The position numbers were made by a program, and so were the translations under genes. From the NCBI RefSeq assembly GCF_040729435.1, contig NZ_CP160398.1, positions 4,135,001-4,199,000 on the forward strand: 64,000 nt of DNA. Direction: 5' to 3'. The stretch comes from Pseudomonas sp. HOU2. Its GTDB lineage: Bacteria > Pseudomonadota > Gammaproteobacteria > Pseudomonadales > Pseudomonadaceae. Every line of letters starts with the position of its first letter. Within the stretch, counting starts at the first letter, position 1. Under the pieces are notes generated by a model. That model saw nothing but the letters and a program-made list of their open reading frames with translations. It had not been told where the DNA came from and searched no databases. Shown here piece after piece: positions 1 through 10,905 of this stretch.

Positions 1-542
<542 letters not shown>

Positions 543-696
543 TATAACACCCAAGCAATCTGCATGCTCGAAAGAGACCAGATTGCGGTGTGTGAAGACG
601 CAATGAACCGAAAGTTCGCGCTGCTCACAAACACCTGTATCACATACCCGATTTGCTGAAGCGAGGCCAGCCGGTCACGAGTCAGTACCCGAATTT

Positions 697-812
697 CTTG
701 ACGACCATAGAGCGTTGGAACCACCTGATCCCATCCCGAACTCAGAAGTGAAACGATGCATCGCCGATGGTAGTGTGGGGTTTCCCCATGTGAGAGTAGG
801 TCATCGTCAAGA
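697..812 (+). rRNA. rrf: 5S ribosomal RNA
   Basis: A complete 5S rRNA of about 116 bases. The ends pair (CTTGAC at 697-702 with GTCAAG at 806-811) and the interior carries the conserved stretch with CCGAACTCAGAAGTGAAAC. It is the last RNA of the rRNA operon. No tRNA gene is seen between 23S and 5S or after 5S. Confidence 0.97.
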
Positions 813-822
813 TTAAATTCCG

Positions 823-857
823 AAACCCCAATTGCGAAAGCAGTTGGGGTTTTGTTT
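823..857 (+). terminator. rRNA operon terminator
   Basis: A 12-bp stem (824-835 with 840-851, one G-U type pair) closes a GAAA tetraloop and runs into a T-rich tract (TTTGTTTT). It lies 12 bases after 5S and separates the rRNA operon from recC, so recC needs its own promoter between here and 967. Confidence 0.9.
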
Positions 858-966
858 TGCCCGCAGGAAAGTTCCTACGACATGCAGGTGCCCCTTCCGG
901 CTGTCACAGCCCGCCGACAGTGCTAAGGTTCTGCCCTGGCTTTTGTACTTTTCCAAGGAAGCTTTT

Positions 967-3900
967 ATGCCGGACGCCTCGTCCCTCAATGCTGCATTCA
1001 TGGTGGTCCAGAGCAATAGCCTGGACGAGCTGCGCAGCCTGGTGGTCAGCATTATGCGGCGCTATCCATTGGCGCCCTTGGAGAATGAAATCGCTCTCGT
1101 GCAGAGCAACGGTATTGCCCAATGGCTCAAGTTGGCATTGGCTGAGGATCCCCAGGACGATGATCTCGGTGGTTGCGGAATTGCTGCAGCCATCGACGTG
1201 CAATTACCCGGCAGCTTTATGTGGCAGCTCTACCGCATGGTCCTGGGCCGAGATGAAATCCCTGCCAAATCCCTGCTCGACAAGGCACCCTTGACCTGGC
1301 GATTGATGCGTCTGTTACCTCAGTTGATCGACCGTCCGCATTTCGAGCCGCTCCAGCGCTTCCTCACCCACGACACCGACTTGCGCAAGCGCTATCAATT
1401 GTCTGAACGCCTGGCGGATCTTTTCGACCAATATCAGGTGTATCGCGCGGATTGGCTTGAAGACTGGGCGCAAGGTTTCCACCAATTACGTAATGTCAGG
1501 GGCGAAATCAAACCCCTGCCGCCGACCAGTTGCTGGCAGGCCGAACTGTGGCGTGCGCTATTGCAGGATGTTGGCGAACAAGGCATGGCCCAGAGTCGTG
1601 CGGGTGTCCATCAGCGGTTTATCGAGAGAATAAACACCCTCGAAGTCGCCCCCGCAGGCCTGCCCTCGCGGGTGATCGTTTTTGGTATTTCTTCTCTGCC
1701 GGCTCAAGTGCTTGAGGCTCTGGCCGGACTTGCACGTTTCAGTCAGGTCCTACTTTGTGTGCACAACCCCTGCCGTCACCATTGGGCCGATATCGTTGCC
1801 GACAAAGATCTGCTGCGCCATCAGTACAAGCGCCAGAGCCGCAAGACCGGCATGCCGTTCGTACTTGATCCTGACACCTTGCATCAACATGCCCACCCGC
1901 TGCTCGCCGCGTGGGGCAAACAAGGTCGCGACTACATCAGCCTGCTCGACAGCTATGATGATCCAAATAGTTATCGCGCGGCATTTCGTGACGGGCGCAT
2001 CGACCTGTTCAGCGAAACGCGGCCGCAGAACCTGCTCAATCAGCTCCAGGACGACATCCTGGAGTTGCGACCACTTGATGAAACGCGCGAGCATTGGCCC
2101 GCTGTCGATCTGATGCAGGATGAGTCGATCCGCTTTCACATCGCCCACAGCGCGCAGCGTGAGGTCGAGATTCTTCATGATCAGTTGTTGGCCCGCTTCA
2201 GCGCCAACCCTCAACTGCGTCCCCGCGATGTGATCGTCATGGTGCCGGACATCGACAGCTATGCCCCGCACATCCGCGCGGTGTTTGGCCAGCTCGAGCG
2301 ACACGATCCGCGCTTCATCCCGTTTACTCTGGCCGATCAGGGGCAGCGCGGCCGCGATCCCTTGCTGATTGCCGTCGAGCACCTGCTCAAGTTGCCGGAC
2401 AGTCGTTTTCCGGTCAGTGAAATCCTCGATTTGCTCGACGTTCCCGCATTGCGTGCCCGATTCGGTGTTGAGGAACGTGATTTGCCGACCCTGCATCGCT
2501 GGATTGAAGGCGCTGGTGTGCGCTGGGGCATGAATGCCGAGCAACGGGCCGGTCTCGGACTGCCATGTGAACTCGAACAAAACAGCTGGCATTTTGGCTT
2601 GCGCCGGATGTTGCTCGGTTACGCTGTCGGCAGTTCCAATGCCTGTGCGGGTATCGAGCCCTATGATGAAATCGGTGGGTTGGATGCCGCGCTGATCGGG
2701 CCTCTGGTCGCGTTGCTCGATGCGCTGGAACTGGCGCATCAGGAACTCACGCAACCGGCACAACCCCATGAGTGGGGCCTACGTCTCCAGGCGCTGATGC
2801 AATTGTTCTTCAAGGCCTGCAATGAACATGACGACTTCTTGCTGACCCAGTTGGAGGAGCTTCGCGAGACATGGCTGGAAACCTGCGAATCGGTAGGCCT
2901 GACAGATGAACTGCCGCTGACAGTGGTGCGTGAGGCCTGGCTTGCCGGTCTGGATCAGGGCCGCCTGTCCCAGCGCTTTCTCGCCGGTGCCGTGAATTTC
3001 TGCACTTTGATGCCGATGCGTGCGATTCCTTTCAAACTCGTCTGTTTGCTGGGAATGAATGATGGTGACTATCCACGCGCGCAGCCGCCCCTGGATTTCG
3101 ACCTGATGGGCAGCGATTACCGTCCGGGAGATCGTTCCCGACGGGAGGACGACCGTTATCTATTGCTGGAAGCGTTGCTGTCTGCGCGCAATCAGCTCTA
3201 TATCAGTTGGGTCGGCCGCAGTATTCGCGACAACAGCGAGCGCCCGGCGTCGGTGCTGATCGGGCAACTGCGAGACCATCTCGCCGGTGGCTGGCGATTG
3301 GCCGACGAGAGCAGGAATCTGCTGGATGCGTTAACCGAGGAGCACCCGTTGCAACCGTTCAGCGCGCGTTACTTCCATGAGGGCAATCAGCTATTCAGCT
3401 ATGCCAGAGAATGGCAGGTCTTGCATCAACCCGTTCAGAGCCAAACTGCGGAGCAGTTGCTCGATCCCTATGTCCAGGAAGAACCTCTGACTCTGGTCCT
3501 GCTGCAGGACTTCCTGCGCAACCCGGTTCGCCACTTTTTCACCCAGCGACTCAAGGTGTATTTCGAGGCCGCCGAAGCACCACTGGCGGACGAGGAGCCT
3601 TTCGTACTCGATGCATTGCAGCGCTACACCCTCAGTGACAGCCTGCTCGACGCGGCACTCCGGCAACCGGACAATGTCGATCAGGCGCTCGAGGCGCATG
3701 CCCGTCGCCTGCAAAACAGTGGTCTGCTGCCCATGGCCGGTTTCGGTGAGTGCCTGCAGCGTGAGTTGATCGAACCGCTGCCGAATTTGCTTCAGCGCTT
3801 TCAGCAACTGCTCACTTTATGGCCAACACCGCTGACCAGCGCAGTTCCGATCAGTCTCCGATTGCACGGACTGCGCCTTGAAGGTTGGCTCGCCAGCCTG

Positions 3901-4419
3901 CATCAGCGTGCCGATGGTGGATTGCTATCAGTCACGACCATTCCCAACAGCATCGGCTCGATCAAGAGTCGAAAATGGCACCGGTTGATCAAACCGTGGG
4001 TCAATCATCTTGTTGCCTGTGCCAGCGGACTATCGATGACCACTGCGTTGGTAGCCAGTGATGACACGCTGTTGCTCGAGCCCATGGAGCAGGATCGGGC
4101 GCTACGTTTCCTCGGTGATCTGCTGCTTGCCTGGCAGGCCGGAATGCGTCAGCCGTTGCCGATCGCAGTAAAAACCGCATTTGCCTGGTTGTCCCAATCC
4201 GATCCGCTCAAGGCGCAAGCTGCGGCCCGCAAAGCCTATGAAGGTGATGGCCAGACCAGCGAAGGCGAGCGTCGTGAGAGCCCGGCGCTGTCCAGGCAAT
4301 TCGCCGACTTTGATTCGCTACTCAGCGATGAGACATTTTCAGGGTGGTGCGACGCCTTGTATCGCCCTCTATTCGAAGCACCCTGGCGCTCACTCGCAAG
4401 CGAAGGGGGGCGCTCATGA
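967..4419 (+). CDS. recC: Exodeoxyribonuclease V gamma subunit RecC
   Basis: This 1150-residue protein is RecC, the Chi-recognising, helicase-like subunit of RecBCD, which processes double-strand ends for recombination and degrades foreign linear DNA. The N-terminus carries the conserved VQSNGIAQWLK block at residues 45-55, and the length fits the family (about 1120-1150). An open frame runs back to 832, but that part overlaps the rRNA terminator. The ATG at 967 has a good site (AAGGAAG at 954-960), so it is preferred. The TGA overlaps the recB ATG (ATGA), implying coupled translation. The order recC-recB-recD without ptr is the known Pseudomonas arrangement. Confidence 0.95.
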   Translation: MPDASSLNAAFMVVQSNSLDELRSLVVSIMRRYPLAPLENEIALVQSNGIAQWLKLALAEDPQDDDLGGCGIAAAIDVQLPGSFMWQLYRMVLGRDEIPAKSLLDKAPLTWRLMRLLPQLIDRPHFEPLQRFLTHDTDLRKRYQLSERLADLFDQYQVYRADWLEDWAQGFHQLRNVRGEIKPLPPTSCWQAELWRALLQDVGEQGMAQSRAGVHQRFIERINTLEVAPAGLPSRVIVFGISSLPAQVLEALAGLARFSQVLLCVHNPCRHHWADIVADKDLLRHQYKRQSRKTGMPFVLDPDTLHQHAHPLLAAWGKQGRDYISLLDSYDDPNSYRAAFRDGRIDLFSETRPQNLLNQLQDDILELRPLDETREHWPAVDLMQDESIRFHIAHSAQREVEILHDQLLARFSANPQLRPRDVIVMVPDIDSYAPHIRAVFGQLERHDPRFIPFTLADQGQRGRDPLLIAVEHLLKLPDSRFPVSEILDLLDVPALRARFGVEERDLPTLHRWIEGAGVRWGMNAEQRAGLGLPCELEQNSWHFGLRRMLLGYAVGSSNACAGIEPYDEIGGLDAALIGPLVALLDALELAHQELTQPAQPHEWGLRLQALMQLFFKACNEHDDFLLTQLEELRETWLETCESVGLTDELPLTVVREAWLAGLDQGRLSQRFLAGAVNFCTLMPMRAIPFKLVCLLGMNDGDYPRAQPPLDFDLMGSDYRPGDRSRREDDRYLLLEALLSARNQLYISWVGRSIRDNSERPASVLIGQLRDHLAGGWRLADESRNLLDALTEEHPLQPFSARYFHEGNQLFSYAREWQVLHQPVQSQTAEQLLDPYVQEEPLTLVLLQDFLRNPVRHFFTQRLKVYFEAAEAPLADEEPFVLDALQRYTLSDSLLDAALRQPDNVDQALEAHARRLQNSGLLPMAGFGECLQRELIEPLPNLLQRFQQLLTLWPTPLTSAVPISLRLHGLRLEGWLASLHQRADGGLLSVTTIPNSIGSIKSRKWHRLIKPWVNHLVACASGLSMTTALVASDDTLLLEPMEQDRALRFLGDLLLAWQAGMRQPLPIAVKTAFAWLSQSDPLKAQAAARKAYEGDGQTSEGERRESPALSRQFADFDSLLSDETFSGWCDALYRPLFEAPWRSLASEGGRS

Positions 4420-7400
4420 GTTCGAAGATCCCGCTGGCACTGGCTTTCCCGCTGCACGGCAGCCAATTGATCGAAGCCAGTGCCGGTACCGGCAAAACCT
4501 TCACCATTTCCGCTCTGTATCTGCGGCTGATCCTCGGCCATGGCGGCGACCTGAATGGCTTCGGTCGTGAGTTGTTGCCTCCGCAAATCCTCGTGGTGAC
4601 CTTTACCGATGCGGCAACCAAGGAGCTGCGCGAGCGGATTCGTACTCGATTGGCCGAGGCTGCCCGATTTTTCCGTGATGAGATACCGGCGCCTGATGCC
4701 CTGATTGCTGATCTGCGCGAGCAATATGCGCCGCAACAATGGTCCGGTTGCGCCAATCGGCTGGATATCGCCGCGCAATGGATGGACGAGGCCGCCGTTT
4801 CCACCATTCACAGTTGGTGTCAGCGCATGTTGCGTGAACACGCCTTTGATAGCGGCAGCCTGTTTACTCAATCCCTCGAGACCGATCACAGCGATTTGCT
4901 TGGCGAGGTGCTGCGCGACTACTGGCGTCTGTTCTGCTACCCGATGCAGGGCGATGTCCTCAATTGGGTGCGCAACAACTGGGGCGGACCCGCGGCGCTG
5001 CTGCCTCGAGTGCGTGGCCTGTTTGCCAGCGAGCGCGACAGCGACGAAGGCAAGCCCCCGGCAGAGCTGATCGACGAGTGTCTGCAGGAGCGTCGTGCTG
5101 CCTTGCTTGAACTGAAGATGCCCTGGCGCCAATGGGCCGATGAGCTGCTCGTCATTTGTCATGAAGGCGTTGCGAACAAGGCCGTCGACGGTCGCAAGAT
5201 GCAGGCGCGTTACTTTGAGCCCTGGTTTGAAAAGCTCAAGGCCTGGGCTGAGGACGAATCGCTGGAGCAACTGGACATCGGCACCGGCTTCACCCGGCTG
5301 ACGCCCGACGGCATGGCGGAAGCCTGGAAAGGCCAGGCACCGAGCCACCCGGGACTCGATGCAATGGCAGGGCTCAAGTCGAGTCTCGATGCATTGCCGA
5401 CCCCTGATGCTGCAGTTCTGCAACACGCGGCCAAATGGGTAGGCGCGCGTTTTGAAGAAGAGAAACGTCGTCGCGCCGAGATGGGGTTCGATGACATGTT
5501 GCTGCGTCTTGACGCGGCACTGCAGTCCGATGGCGCGGAGCGCCTTGCCACACTGATCCGCGAGCAGTTTCCAGTCGCGCTGATCGACGAGTTTCAGGAC
5601 ACCGATCCGGTGCAGTACCGGATCTTCGAAAGTATCTATCGCATCGAAGACAACAGCCCGGACACTGGTCTGTTTCTGATCGGCGATCCCAAACAGGCGA
5701 TCTACGCGTTCCGTGGCGCCGATATCTACACTTATCTGCGTGCACGTGAGGCTACCGCCGGCCGACTGCATACGCTGGGTACCAACTTCCGCTCCAGCCA
5801 CGGCATGGTGAAAGCGGTTAACCATGTGTTTGAACGCGCCGAGTCCCGAGAGCTGGGGCGCGGCGCGTTTCTGTTTCGGCAGAAAACCGGCAAGAACCCG
5901 GTACCGTTTCAACCCGTCGAGTCTCAGGGTCGCAAAGAATGGCTACAGATTGCCGGACAGGACGTTGCGGCGCTGAACGTCTGGCACCTGCCTACCGACC
6001 AGCCGCTGTCGGGTGCCGTCTATCGCCAGCAACTGGCGGCGGCCTGTGCCAGTCAAATCACCGCGTTGCTCAATGGCGGGCAAGCCGGCAGTGCTGGATT
6101 TGTGCAGAGTGGCAAGGAATTCAGAGGCCTGCGTCCTTCGGACATTGCGATTCTGGTTCGCGATGGCAAGGAGGCGCAGGCCGTTCGTGGCGAACTGGCT
6201 GCGCGTGGCGTGCGCAGCGTCTACCTTTCGGACAAGGACTCGGTTTTCGCCGCCCAGGAAGCCCATGACTTGCTGTCGTGGCTCAAGGCCTGCGCGGAGC
6301 CGGACGTCGAGCGCTCGCTGAAAGCCGCGCTGGCCTGCATCACTCTCAACCTGCCACTGGTCGAGCTGGAACGCCTGAACCAGGACGAGTTGGTCTGGGA
6401 AACCCGCGTCATGCAGTTCCGCGGTTATCGCGAATTGTGGCGCAAGCAAGGTGTGCTGCCGATGCTGCGTCGCCTGCTGCACGACTTCCAGTTGCCGCAG
6501 ATCCTCATGGCACGCAGCGACGGCGAACGCGTGCTGACCAACCTGCTGCACTTGTCGGAATTGCTGCAGCAGGCTGCTGCTGAGCTCGACGGCGAGCAGG
6601 CGTTGATCCGGCATCTGGCCGAACACCTGGCATTGTCCGGTCAGGCGGGGGAAGAGCAGATTCTGCGTCTGGAAAGCGACGAACAACTGGTCAAGGTCGT
6701 GACCATCCACAAGTCGAAAGGCCTTGAGTATCCCCTGGTGTTCCTGCCGTTCATCTGCTCGGCAAAACCAGTGGACGGTAGCCGCTTGCCACTCAATTAC
6801 CACGACGCGTCGGGCAAGGCGCAGGTAAGCCTGAAACCGACTGCTGAGTTGATTGCCTTGGCCGATGATGAGCGTCTCGCCGAAGACCTGCGTCTGCTCT
6901 ACGTGGCATTGACCCGCGCGCAGCATGCCTGCTGGCTGGGCGTGACCGATCTCAAGCGCGGTAATAACAACAGTTCAGTGCTGCATCTTTCTGCCCTTGG
7001 ATACCTGCTGGGTGGTGGCGAGATGCTGGGCGAGTCCACCGGATTGAATCACTGGCTGCAGGACCTGCAACAGGATTGCCCGGCCATCGCCATCGCTGAC
7101 ATGCCTCAACCCACGGACGAGCATTATCAGCCACCGCGCACTGCAGCGACGCTCAGCGCGACGCTGTTGCCCAAGCGCAAGGCCAGTGAAAACTGGTGGA
7201 TTGCTTCCTACAGTGCCTTGCGCATCAGTGATGTATTGAGTGTCGGCAGTGATGAAGCGCCGGACAGTCCGCAAGCGCAAAAACTGTTTGATGATGAGCG
7301 CCTTGATCCCGAGGCACCGAGAGAAATCATCGCTGGTGGCGCCGATATACATCGCTTCCCACGCGGGCCCAATCCAGGGACATTCCTCCACGGTTTGCTG

Positions 7401-8105
7401 GAATGGGCGGGTGACGAAGGTTTCGCCGTTCCGCGCGATGCGCTGGAGGACGCGATTGCCCGGCGCTGCAACCTGCGTGGCTGGAAAGGCTGGATCACCA
7501 CATTGAGTGATTGGCTGGAGCATCTGCTGAAGACACCGTTGCCGGCAGGTACCGGGCGATCACCAGTGGTACTGGAGCAATTGACACAGTACCGGGTCGA
7601 GATGGAGTTCTGGTTCGCCAGCCATCAGGTCGACGTGCTCAAACTCGATGAGCTGGTGCGCCAGCACACCCATGGTGGCGTGGCGCGGGTGGCGGCCGAG
7701 CCGGTGCAGCTCAACGGGATGTTCAAGGGATTCATCGACCTGACCTTTGAACACGATGGCCGCTACTACGTGGCCGACTACAAATCCAACTGGTTGGGTG
7801 CTGACGACATGGCTTATACCGAGCAGGCCATGGAACGCTCGATTCTCGACAGCCGCTATGACCTTCAATACGTGCTGTATCTTTTGGCACTGCATCGTCA
7901 GCTCAAGGCGCGGCTGCCTGATTACGATTACGACCGGCATGTGGGGGGCGCGCTGTATCTGTTCCTGCGCGGCACACGGTCGGACAGTCGCGGCGTGTAT
8001 TTTGCCCGTCCGCCACGAGAGCTCATCGAAAGCCTGGACCGCTTGTTCCAGGGCAAGCCTGCACCCAAAACCGAGCCTGCATGGGAACAGGGAGTCCTGT
8101 TATGA
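4416..8105 (+). CDS. recB: Exodeoxyribonuclease V beta subunit RecB
   Basis: RecB, 1229 residues, is the 3'-5' helicase and nuclease subunit of RecBCD. A Walker A motif (ASAGTGKTFT) lies at residues 21-30, the DEFQDTD helicase motif near 390, and GDPKQAIYAFRGAD near 423. The C-terminal nuclease domain shows GFIDLTF and then DYKSNWLG near 1106-1125, matching the catalytic Asp/Asp/Lys set of E. coli RecB. The start is the ATG at 4416 that overlaps the recC stop; an upstream ATG at 4344 would bury the frame deep in recC. The stop overlaps the recD start in the same way, so the three subunits are probably made in step. Confidence 0.96.
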   Translation: MSSKIPLALAFPLHGSQLIEASAGTGKTFTISALYLRLILGHGGDLNGFGRELLPPQILVVTFTDAATKELRERIRTRLAEAARFFRDEIPAPDALIADLREQYAPQQWSGCANRLDIAAQWMDEAAVSTIHSWCQRMLREHAFDSGSLFTQSLETDHSDLLGEVLRDYWRLFCYPMQGDVLNWVRNNWGGPAALLPRVRGLFASERDSDEGKPPAELIDECLQERRAALLELKMPWRQWADELLVICHEGVANKAVDGRKMQARYFEPWFEKLKAWAEDESLEQLDIGTGFTRLTPDGMAEAWKGQAPSHPGLDAMAGLKSSLDALPTPDAAVLQHAAKWVGARFEEEKRRRAEMGFDDMLLRLDAALQSDGAERLATLIREQFPVALIDEFQDTDPVQYRIFESIYRIEDNSPDTGLFLIGDPKQAIYAFRGADIYTYLRAREATAGRLHTLGTNFRSSHGMVKAVNHVFERAESRELGRGAFLFRQKTGKNPVPFQPVESQGRKEWLQIAGQDVAALNVWHLPTDQPLSGAVYRQQLAAACASQITALLNGGQAGSAGFVQSGKEFRGLRPSDIAILVRDGKEAQAVRGELAARGVRSVYLSDKDSVFAAQEAHDLLSWLKACAEPDVERSLKAALACITLNLPLVELERLNQDELVWETRVMQFRGYRELWRKQGVLPMLRRLLHDFQLPQILMARSDGERVLTNLLHLSELLQQAAAELDGEQALIRHLAEHLALSGQAGEEQILRLESDEQLVKVVTIHKSKGLEYPLVFLPFICSAKPVDGSRLPLNYHDASGKAQVSLKPTAELIALADDERLAEDLRLLYVALTRAQHACWLGVTDLKRGNNNSSVLHLSALGYLLGGGEMLGESTGLNHWLQDLQQDCPAIAIADMPQPTDEHYQPPRTAATLSATLLPKRKASENWWIASYSALRISDVLSVGSDEAPDSPQAQKLFDDERLDPEAPREIIAGGADIHRFPRGPNPGTFLHGLLEWAGDEGFAVPRDALEDAIARRCNLRGWKGWITTLSDWLEHLLKTPLPAGTGRSPVVLEQLTQYRVEMEFWFASHQVDVLKLDELVRQHTHGGVARVAAEPVQLNGMFKGFIDLTFEHDGRYYVADYKSNWLGADDMAYTEQAMERSILDSRYDLQYVLYLLALHRQLKARLPDYDYDRHVGGALYLFLRGTRSDSRGVYFARPPRELIESLDRLFQGKPAPKTEPAWEQGVLL

Positions 8106-10210
8106 ACCGTACCTTCGCCGATCTGCTGCCGACACCGTTGGCCGACGACAGTCTGTCGACCTTGTCACCGCTGACCCGCGCCGACGATCTGCTAATGTTG
8201 CTGACCCGCTGGGTCGAACGGGGCTGGCTGCGTTCACTGGACAAGGCGTTTGTCGCGTTCCTTCATGAGTTGTCACCCGAGGCTGATCCGCTGGTGCTGC
8301 TTGCCGCCGCGTTGACCAGCCATCAGCTCGGTCACGGGCATGTGTGTCTGGATTTGTTCGAAACCCTCAAGGCCCCGGATTTCGCCTTGTCGCTCCCTCC
8401 CGAAGGGGATGTGCAAGGGGGTGTTCTGCTACTGCCGTCGCAATTGCTCGAAGCCCTCGACGGCGCTCATTGGTGCAAGGTGCTGGCGGGCAGTCCGCTG
8501 GTCGCGCTGGCGGCTGACACAAGTGCAGTGGCGCAGGAACGCCCCTTGGTGTTGTCCGGAAAGCGCCTGTATCTGCGCCGCTACTGGGCTTATGAACGAC
8601 GGATCGACAGCGCCTTGCGTCTGCGTCTGGCGCAGAGCGAAATGCCGCCGGCGGACTTGCCGCAGCGCTTGAATGAGCTGTTCGGGGCGAGAAAACCAGG
8701 TGCAGTGATCGACTGGCAGAAACTCGCTTGCGCCCTGGCCACGCGCGGCGCATTCAGTATCGTCACCGGCGGCCCGGGCACCGGCAAGACCACCACGGTG
8801 GTGCGTCTGTTGGCGCTGCTCCAGGCGCCCGCCGTGGAGGCCGGGCAGCCGCTGCGGATTCGTCTGGCGGCGCCCACCGGCAAAGCGGCTGCACGCTTGA
8901 CCGAGTCCATCAGTCAGCAAGTGCAGTCGCTGAAAGTCGCCGACGCCGTGCGCGAGAAAATCCCCTGCGACGTGACCACCGTACACCGTCTGCTCGGCAG
9001 TCGGCCCGGTACCCGTCACTTCCGCCACCATGCGGGCAACCGCTTGCCGCTGGACGTGCTGGTGGTCGACGAAGCGTCGATGATCGACCTGGAAATGATG
9101 GCCAATCTGCTCGATGCCTTGCCGCCCCATGCGCGTCTGGTGCTGCTCGGGGACAAGGACCAACTCGCCTCTGTGGAGGCCGGTGCGGTGCTCGGCGATC
9201 TGTGTCGCGATGCCGAGGCTGGCTGGTATAACCCGCAAACCCGGCAATGGCTGGAGTCAGTCAGTGGCGAATCGCTGCAGGACAGCGGTTTGCACGAAGA
9301 CAACGACGGCGCGCATCCACTGGCCCAGCAACTGGTGATGTTGCGCCACTCCCGACGATTCGGCGAGGGCAGCGGCATCGGGCAACTCGCGCGGCGAGTC
9401 AATCATCAGTTGCCCGAGGAAGCGCGGCAACTACTGAGCGCTGGTCATTACGCCGACGTGTTTTCGCTGCCGCTCAATGGCGAACACAACCACAAGTTCG
9501 AACGTCTGGTGCTCGATGGCCATGGCGACGGGCCGCAGGGCTATCGCCATTACCTGAGCGTGTTGCGAAATCAACGACCACCACAAGGCCGACCGCTGGA
9601 ACACCCGGACTGGATTCACTGGGCGCGTGAAGTGCTGCAGGCATTCGATACGTTCCAGTTGCTGTGCGCGGTGCGCAGAGGCCCTTGGGGTGTAGAAGGC
9701 TTGAACCAGCGCATCACCGACGCCTTGCTCAAGGCGCGGCTGATCGACAGTGACCAGCAATGGTACGAAGGCCGGCCGGTATTGATGACCCGCAACGACT
9801 ATGGCCTGGGCCTGATGAACGGTGACATCGGCATTGCGCTCAAGCTGCCGGAGCGTGAAGGCCCCGACGCGGGCAAACCGATATTGCGCGTGGCCTTTCC
9901 GCGTAACGATGGCCAGGGCGGTGTGCGCTTCGTGCTGCCGAGTCGGCTCAACGACGTGGAAACGGTGTACGCCATGACCGTGCACAAATCCCAGGGTTCG
10001 GAGTTCGCGCACACTGCGCTGATCCTGCCGGATGCCTTGAATCCGGTGCTTACCAAAGAGTTGATCTACACCGGGATCACTCGCGCGAAAAACTGGTTCA
10101 CCCTGATCGAACCTCGCGCAGGCGTGTTCGAAGAGGCCGTGCAGCGCAAGGTCAAGCGACTCAGCGGACTGATGCTGGAACTGGAGGAGGGTGGCGAGGC
10201 TCGGGGATGA
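8102..10210 (+). CDS. recD: Exodeoxyribonuclease V alpha subunit RecD
   Basis: RecD, 702 residues, is the fast 5'-3' helicase subunit of RecBCD. Walker A (GGPGTGKTTT) lies near residue 223, the Walker B region VVDEASMIDLEMM near 320, and the C-terminal UvrD-like motif TVHKSQGSEFAH near 627. The ATG at 8102 overlaps the recB TGA at 8103-8105. The protein is longer than E. coli RecD (608 residues), mainly through linker segments. It ends the recCBD operon; the next gene starts 119 bases on and is functionally unrelated. Confidence 0.95.
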   Translation: MNRTFADLLPTPLADDSLSTLSPLTRADDLLMLLTRWVERGWLRSLDKAFVAFLHELSPEADPLVLLAAALTSHQLGHGHVCLDLFETLKAPDFALSLPPEGDVQGGVLLLPSQLLEALDGAHWCKVLAGSPLVALAADTSAVAQERPLVLSGKRLYLRRYWAYERRIDSALRLRLAQSEMPPADLPQRLNELFGARKPGAVIDWQKLACALATRGAFSIVTGGPGTGKTTTVVRLLALLQAPAVEAGQPLRIRLAAPTGKAAARLTESISQQVQSLKVADAVREKIPCDVTTVHRLLGSRPGTRHFRHHAGNRLPLDVLVVDEASMIDLEMMANLLDALPPHARLVLLGDKDQLASVEAGAVLGDLCRDAEAGWYNPQTRQWLESVSGESLQDSGLHEDNDGAHPLAQQLVMLRHSRRFGEGSGIGQLARRVNHQLPEEARQLLSAGHYADVFSLPLNGEHNHKFERLVLDGHGDGPQGYRHYLSVLRNQRPPQGRPLEHPDWIHWAREVLQAFDTFQLLCAVRRGPWGVEGLNQRITDALLKARLIDSDQQWYEGRPVLMTRNDYGLGLMNGDIGIALKLPEREGPDAGKPILRVAFPRNDGQGGVRFVLPSRLNDVETVYAMTVHKSQGSEFAHTALILPDALNPVLTKELIYTGITRAKNWFTLIEPRAGVFEEAVQRKVKRLSGLMLELEEGGEARG

Positions 10211-10329
10211 AAGATCTGGCGATTGGCGGCGGTTACTGACCAGCCGGTCAGGAGGCACTGTTTCGCGGGTGTTACTCCGCTGTGCTATCGTTGCGGCATC
10301 ATTTCGGTACGATGCAAGAGAATCCCTGC

Positions 10330-10905
10330 ATGAAGGTGGCAGTCTGGGCGACAGAGCGCGTGGTTCGCTGCAAGCACGTATTGCTTGTCGGTCTGCTCTG
10401 TTTGCTGACAGGCATTGCCATGGCACAGCCACAAACGCCCACGGGCATGGCCGAACAGCGCGCCCAGGCAGTGACGCAAGTCGTGCTGGGCATCCTCAGC
10501 TACGCACGCTGGCCGGTCGAGCCTGCGCAGTTGCGCCTGTGTATCGTCGGCCCCACCGAGTACACCGACGATCTGGTCAAAGGCACCACGCAAGCCACTG
10601 GTCGTCCGGTCACTGTACGCCGACTGCTGGCCGACAATCCGGCCATCGTCAGCGAGTGTGATGCGGTGTACATCGGCAAACTCACCGCAGATGAACGCAG
10701 TCGGCTCTTCTCTTCATTGATCGGCCATCCGGTGCTGAGCATCAGCGAAGGTGGCGATCAGTGCACGGTCGGCAGCCTGTTCTGCCTGCGCGTCAGCGAT
10801 GAGCAGGTGTCCTTCGAGGTCAATCTCGACTCCGTTGCCCGTAGCGGTGTACGCATTCACCCGAGCGTGCTGCAGTTGTCGCGCCGCAAACCGGCGGCAC
10901 CATGA
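10330..10905 (+). CDS. yfiR: Periplasmic repressor YfiR of diguanylate cyclase YfiN
   Basis: This 191-residue exported protein belongs to the YfiR (DUF4154) family. YfiR binds the periplasmic domain of YfiN and holds the cyclase inactive. A signal peptide covers residues 1-32 (hydrophobic stretch about 17-30, AMA at the cleavage site). Starting at 10330, the mature cysteines fall at 71, 110, 145 and 152. As I recall, these are the positions of the two disulfides of P. aeruginosa YfiR, which supports both identity and start. GAG at 10318-10320 serves as ribosome site. The stop overlaps the yfiN start by 4 bases. Confidence 0.93.
   Translation: MKVAVWATERVVRCKHVLLVGLLCLLTGIAMAQPQTPTGMAEQRAQAVTQVVLGILSYARWPVEPAQLRLCIVGPTEYTDDLVKGTTQATGRPVTVRRLLADNPAIVSECDAVYIGKLTADERSRLFSSLIGHPVLSISEGGDQCTVGSLFCLRVSDEQVSFEVNLDSVARSGVRIHPSVLQLSRRKPAAP

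Noticed and set aside
543..696. Possible tRNA in the 23S-5S spacer
   Set aside because: No cloverleaf or CCA-type end could be found in the 155-base spacer.
832..966. N-terminal extension of RecC from a start at 832
   Set aside because: It would start inside the rRNA terminator; the ATG at 967 has a proper ribosome site and begins the family's N-terminus.
4236..5912. A 558-codon minus-strand frame opposite recC/recB
   Set aside because: Overlaps the conserved RecB helicase motifs on the other strand and shows no family pattern.
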